Positions 61,653 through 64,000 of a stretch of 64,000 nucleotides of DNA are shown here, in pieces. Both the position numbers and the translations under genes were made by a program. The first letter of the stretch is position 1, and each line of letters begins with the position of its first letter. Location of the stretch: positions 1-64,000 of the forward strand of contig DESZ01000002.1 in assembly GCA_002361485.1 (NCBI GenBank), in the 5' to 3' direction. Under the pieces are notes generated by a model. It searched no databases. It had not been told where the DNA came from and saw only the letters and a list, made by a program, of their open reading frames with translations. The DNA comes from Cyanobacteria bacterium UBA3301. GTDB taxonomy: Bacteria > Cyanobacteriota > Vampirovibrionia > Gastranaerophilales > Gastranaerophilaceae.

Positions 61653-63488
61653 ATGAAATTAGCAGAAACAACAGCTCAAAATTCATTTAGATACAGTTGG
61701 TTAATCGGAAGAATTTTTCCATTTGTAAAACCTGTCTTATTCAGAGTAATTTTAGGGTTTTTAGTAGCAATACCTGTTGGTTTATTAGATGGGATTGTTG
61801 CTTTTGCGCTCAAACCATATATGGACTATGTTGTAGGACAAAAAGACTTGGTTTTTAGTTTGTTTCATCACACCTATACAATAAGCTGGAGTTCTATGGC
61901 TTTAGCTATACCTTTTGCGGTAATATTATTTGCCGGAGTTCAAGGTGTTTTAAGGTACTTGAATACATATTTTGCTGATTGGACAAGCCAAAGAATTACC
62001 AATTCAGTAAAGGTAGCTTTGTTTGATAAACTCGTATATATGGATACTTCATTTTATGATGAAAACTCATCAGGTGCAGTATTAACAAGATATTTAACCG
62101 ACCCTGAAACAGCATCAACAGGTATTGTTAACAACATAAAAAGTTTTATAACAAGCTTATTTGGCGCAATAAGTTTAATTGCAGTAATGCTCTACAGTTC
62201 TTGGAAACTCGCATTAGTCGGAGTTGTTGTTTTATGCTTTGCTTTTATCCCTGTTGCATTGATAAGAAAAAGAGTTAAAGCAACTTCAAATAAAAATATG
62301 GTTCTTGGCGGTAACATTACAACCATATTCAACGAAACATACATAGGAAACAGAGTTGTTCATGCTTATAACCTTGAGGAACAGCAAAAATCCAATTTTA
62401 AAAAGCAAATATGGGATATGTTTAATAACAATATGGCTTTAACTAAACGTGCCGGATGGATGAGCCCGTTAATGTATTTAATCGCATCAACAGGTATAGC
62501 TTTCGTACTGTGGTACGGAACATCACTTATCACAAGCGGGTATATGACTGCAGGAAGTTTTGCATCCTTTGTAACATCATTATTGCTTTTGTATAAACCT
62601 ATCAAAACATTAGGAAACACGCTTACAGGCTTACAGACGATATTTGTTGCATTAGGACGTGTATTTGAATTGTTTGATTTACAACCTGATATTAAAGATT
62701 CAAATAATGCACTTACAATGCACGATTTAAAAGATTCCATACAGTTCCACAATGTTTCATTCAGCTACAATGGTGAGCATAAAGTATTAAATAATATAAA
62801 TCTGAACGTTAATAAAGGAGAAACAATAGCACTTGTCGGAAATTCAGGCGGAGGAAAATCAACTCTTGTTAACTTAATTCCAAGGTTTTATGATATCAAT
62901 GAGGGATGCATAACTATTGACGGTACTGATATTAAAAATTACAGTCTGAAATCTTTAAGAGATAACATAGCAATGGTCTTTCAGGATAATTTCTTATTCT
63001 CGACTACAATAAGAGAAAACATTATGATGGGAAATCCAAAAGCCTCGGAAGAAGATTTGCAAAAAGCTATAAAAGCTGCTCATTTAGAAGAGATGATAAA
63101 AGAACTTCCAGAAGGAATAGATACAATGTTAGGGGAACGCGGGACATCACTATCGGGAGGTCAAAGACAAAGGGTGGCAATAGCAAGAGCCATGATTAAA
63201 AATTGTCCTATTATAATTTTAGATGAAGCAACATCAGCTCTTGATAATAAATCTGAAGCTATCGTTCAAAAAGCACTTGATAACTTAATTGAAAATAAAA
63301 CCGTTTTTGTTATTGCTCACAGATTATCAACTATTCAAAATGCGCACAGAATTGCTGTCATAAATGAAGGTAATTTGTCTGAAATTGGAACGCATGAAGA
63401 ATTGATGAATATTCCAAACGGACAATATAAGACATTATATAATATGCAATTTAAAAACCAAGAAGCAACTATATCAGGAGGTGTATAA
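61653..63488 (+). CDS. ABC exporter, MsbA/lipid A flippase-like
   Basis: 611 residues, a fused half-transporter. Six membrane helices fill residues 25-320. The ATPase domain has Walker A GNSGGGKST near 391-399, the signature LSGGQRQRVAIARAM near 498-512, Walker B IIILDEATSALD near 519-530 and the switch AHRLST near 552-557. MsbA-like proteins flip lipid A or lipid-linked glycans. The one-base overlap with rmlA suggests a role in surface polysaccharide or LPS-type lipid export. Confidence 0.9.
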   Translation: MKLAETTAQNSFRYSWLIGRIFPFVKPVLFRVILGFLVAIPVGLLDGIVAFALKPYMDYVVGQKDLVFSLFHHTYTISWSSMALAIPFAVILFAGVQGVLRYLNTYFADWTSQRITNSVKVALFDKLVYMDTSFYDENSSGAVLTRYLTDPETASTGIVNNIKSFITSLFGAISLIAVMLYSSWKLALVGVVVLCFAFIPVALIRKRVKATSNKNMVLGGNITTIFNETYIGNRVVHAYNLEEQQKSNFKKQIWDMFNNNMALTKRAGWMSPLMYLIASTGIAFVLWYGTSLITSGYMTAGSFASFVTSLLLLYKPIKTLGNTLTGLQTIFVALGRVFELFDLQPDIKDSNNALTMHDLKDSIQFHNVSFSYNGEHKVLNNINLNVNKGETIALVGNSGGGKSTLVNLIPRFYDINEGCITIDGTDIKNYSLKSLRDNIAMVFQDNFLFSTTIRENIMMGNPKASEEDLQKAIKAAHLEEMIKELPEGIDTMLGERGTSLSGGQRQRVAIARAMIKNCPIIILDEATSALDNKSEAIVQKALDNLIENKTVFVIAHRLSTIQNAHRIAVINEGNLSEIGTHEELMNIPNGQYKTLYNMQFKNQEATISGGV

Positions 63489-64000
63489 TGAAGGGGATTA
63501 TACTTGCGGCAGGAGCAGGGACAAGATTATATCCGGCATCACAACCAATATCAAAAATTCTTTTACCTATATATGACAAGCCGATGATATATTATCCGTT
63601 GTCAACACTTATGCTTGCCAACATTAAAGATATACTGATTATTACAAATAAAACCGATTATGATAATTTTGAAAAATTATTAGGTGACGGTTCACAATTT
63701 GGAATAAATATACAATACAAAATTCAATATGTGCAAAAAGGAATAGCAGACGCATTTATTATCGCCGAAGACTTTATTGACGGCGATGATGTTGCTCTTG
63801 TATTGGGCGACAATATATTCCACGGTTTTGGCTTTTCAACAATGCTAAAAGGAGTCATCTCCCGCCACGACGGAGCAACAGTGTTCGGCTACAGAGTAAA
63901 TGATCCAGAACGATTTGGGGTTGTTGAATTTGATGAAAACATGAAAGCTTTATCATTAGAAGAAAAGCCACAAAAACCGAAATCAAATTATGCGGTAACA
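63488..64000 (+). CDS. rmlA: Glucose-1-phosphate thymidylyltransferase (partial, runs off window)
   Basis: The first 171 residues are present. GIILAAGAGTRLYPASQPISK (3-23) is the nucleotide-binding loop, followed by LLPIYDKPMIYYPLS, LGDGSQFGI, LVLGDNIFHGFGFS (near 110-123), a TVFGYRVNDPERFGVVEFD block and EEKPQKPKSNYAVT. It makes dTDP-glucose, the first step of dTDP-rhamnose synthesis. The loop has an Ala and a Gln where the family usually has Thr-x-Ala/Val. Other rml genes presumably follow. Confidence 0.95.
   Translation, partial: MKGIILAAGAGTRLYPASQPISKILLPIYDKPMIYYPLSTLMLANIKDILIITNKTDYDNFEKLLGDGSQFGINIQYKIQYVQKGIADAFIIAEDFIDGDDVALVLGDNIFHGFGFSTMLKGVISRHDGATVFGYRVNDPERFGVVEFDENMKALSLEEKPQKPKSNYAVT

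Noticed and set aside
1..64000. tRNA or rRNA genes, insertion sequences, prophage or integration sites
   Set aside because: None seen: gaps between genes are short and no transposase, integrase or phage-type gene was recognised.

Overview
The window is a compact, AT-rich chromosomal segment (GC visibly about one third) with short intergenic gaps, many 1-4 nt gene overlaps and mixed strands. I see no tRNA, rRNA, insertion sequence, prophage or CRISPR array. The gene content points to the non-photosynthetic sister group of Cyanobacteria (Melainabacteria/Vampirovibrionia, most likely a gut Gastranaerophilales). The clues are a CHASE2 adenylate cyclase, a Tic20-like membrane protein, a long NusB, a cyanobacterial-style RNase E/G, and a small envelope protein with the FG..Y / RL.R.E motif. 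This placement is inference from content; no phylogeny was run.

Layout. 1-3958 (-): the N-terminal 1319 codons of a giant secreted repeat protein with chlamydial Pmp-like GGA(I/L/V) and FxxN motifs. 4354-7414 (+): rpsL-rpsG, nadK, ftsZ. 7462-14265 (-): tsaC, then a tight five-gene envelope cluster (membrane GT2, secreted glycine-zipper protein, unknown GFWG protein, YdjC-like protein, secreted SNase/PLD protein). 14326-21413: uvrB (+), then a 83-aa protein, pilT and a membrane protein (-), recF (+), and a coiled-coil protein (-). 21592-27507 (+): nusB, TPR protein, Tic20-like protein, two linked membrane proteins, rpsA, and a 59-aa gene. 27588-34809 (+): rsmH, ftsL-like, ilvD, uppS, rdgB, efflux adaptor, TolC-like channel, and an 80-aa gene. 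34891-47078: GH38 mannosidase, glmS, thrB, an MnmC-like methyltransferase, two flavoproteins, a 46-aa gene and an orphan sugar permease. 47113-53696: phosphohexomutase, rsfS, rpiB, CHASE2 cyclase, eda, csaB, yajQ. 53795-64000: three small unknown genes, fused radical SAM protein, RNase E/G, two small membrane proteins, sdaAB-sdaAA, MsbA-like exporter, and the start of rmlA.

How the genes fit together. Most are housekeeping: translation, division, repair, isoprenoid carrier and amino-acid metabolism. A second theme is the Gram-negative-type envelope: glmS, phosphohexomutase, rmlA, csaB, uppS, MsbA-like exporter, TolC channel and adaptor, GT2 and the repeat adhesin. A third is motility and signalling (pilT, CHASE2 cyclase).

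The most interesting regulatory signal is a set of three near-consensus sigma-28 (FliA/SigD) promoters. All have the -35 TAAAGTTT and exactly 12 nt before a GCCGATAA-like -10. They lie upstream of the giant adhesin, a 59-aa gene and a 46-aa gene, which suggests a flagellar-type sigma regulon controlling a surface protein and two undescribed small proteins. A second bipartite element (GCAATTTTTT-N10-TACTTTATAT) precedes two unrelated unknown genes and, in degenerate form, a third.
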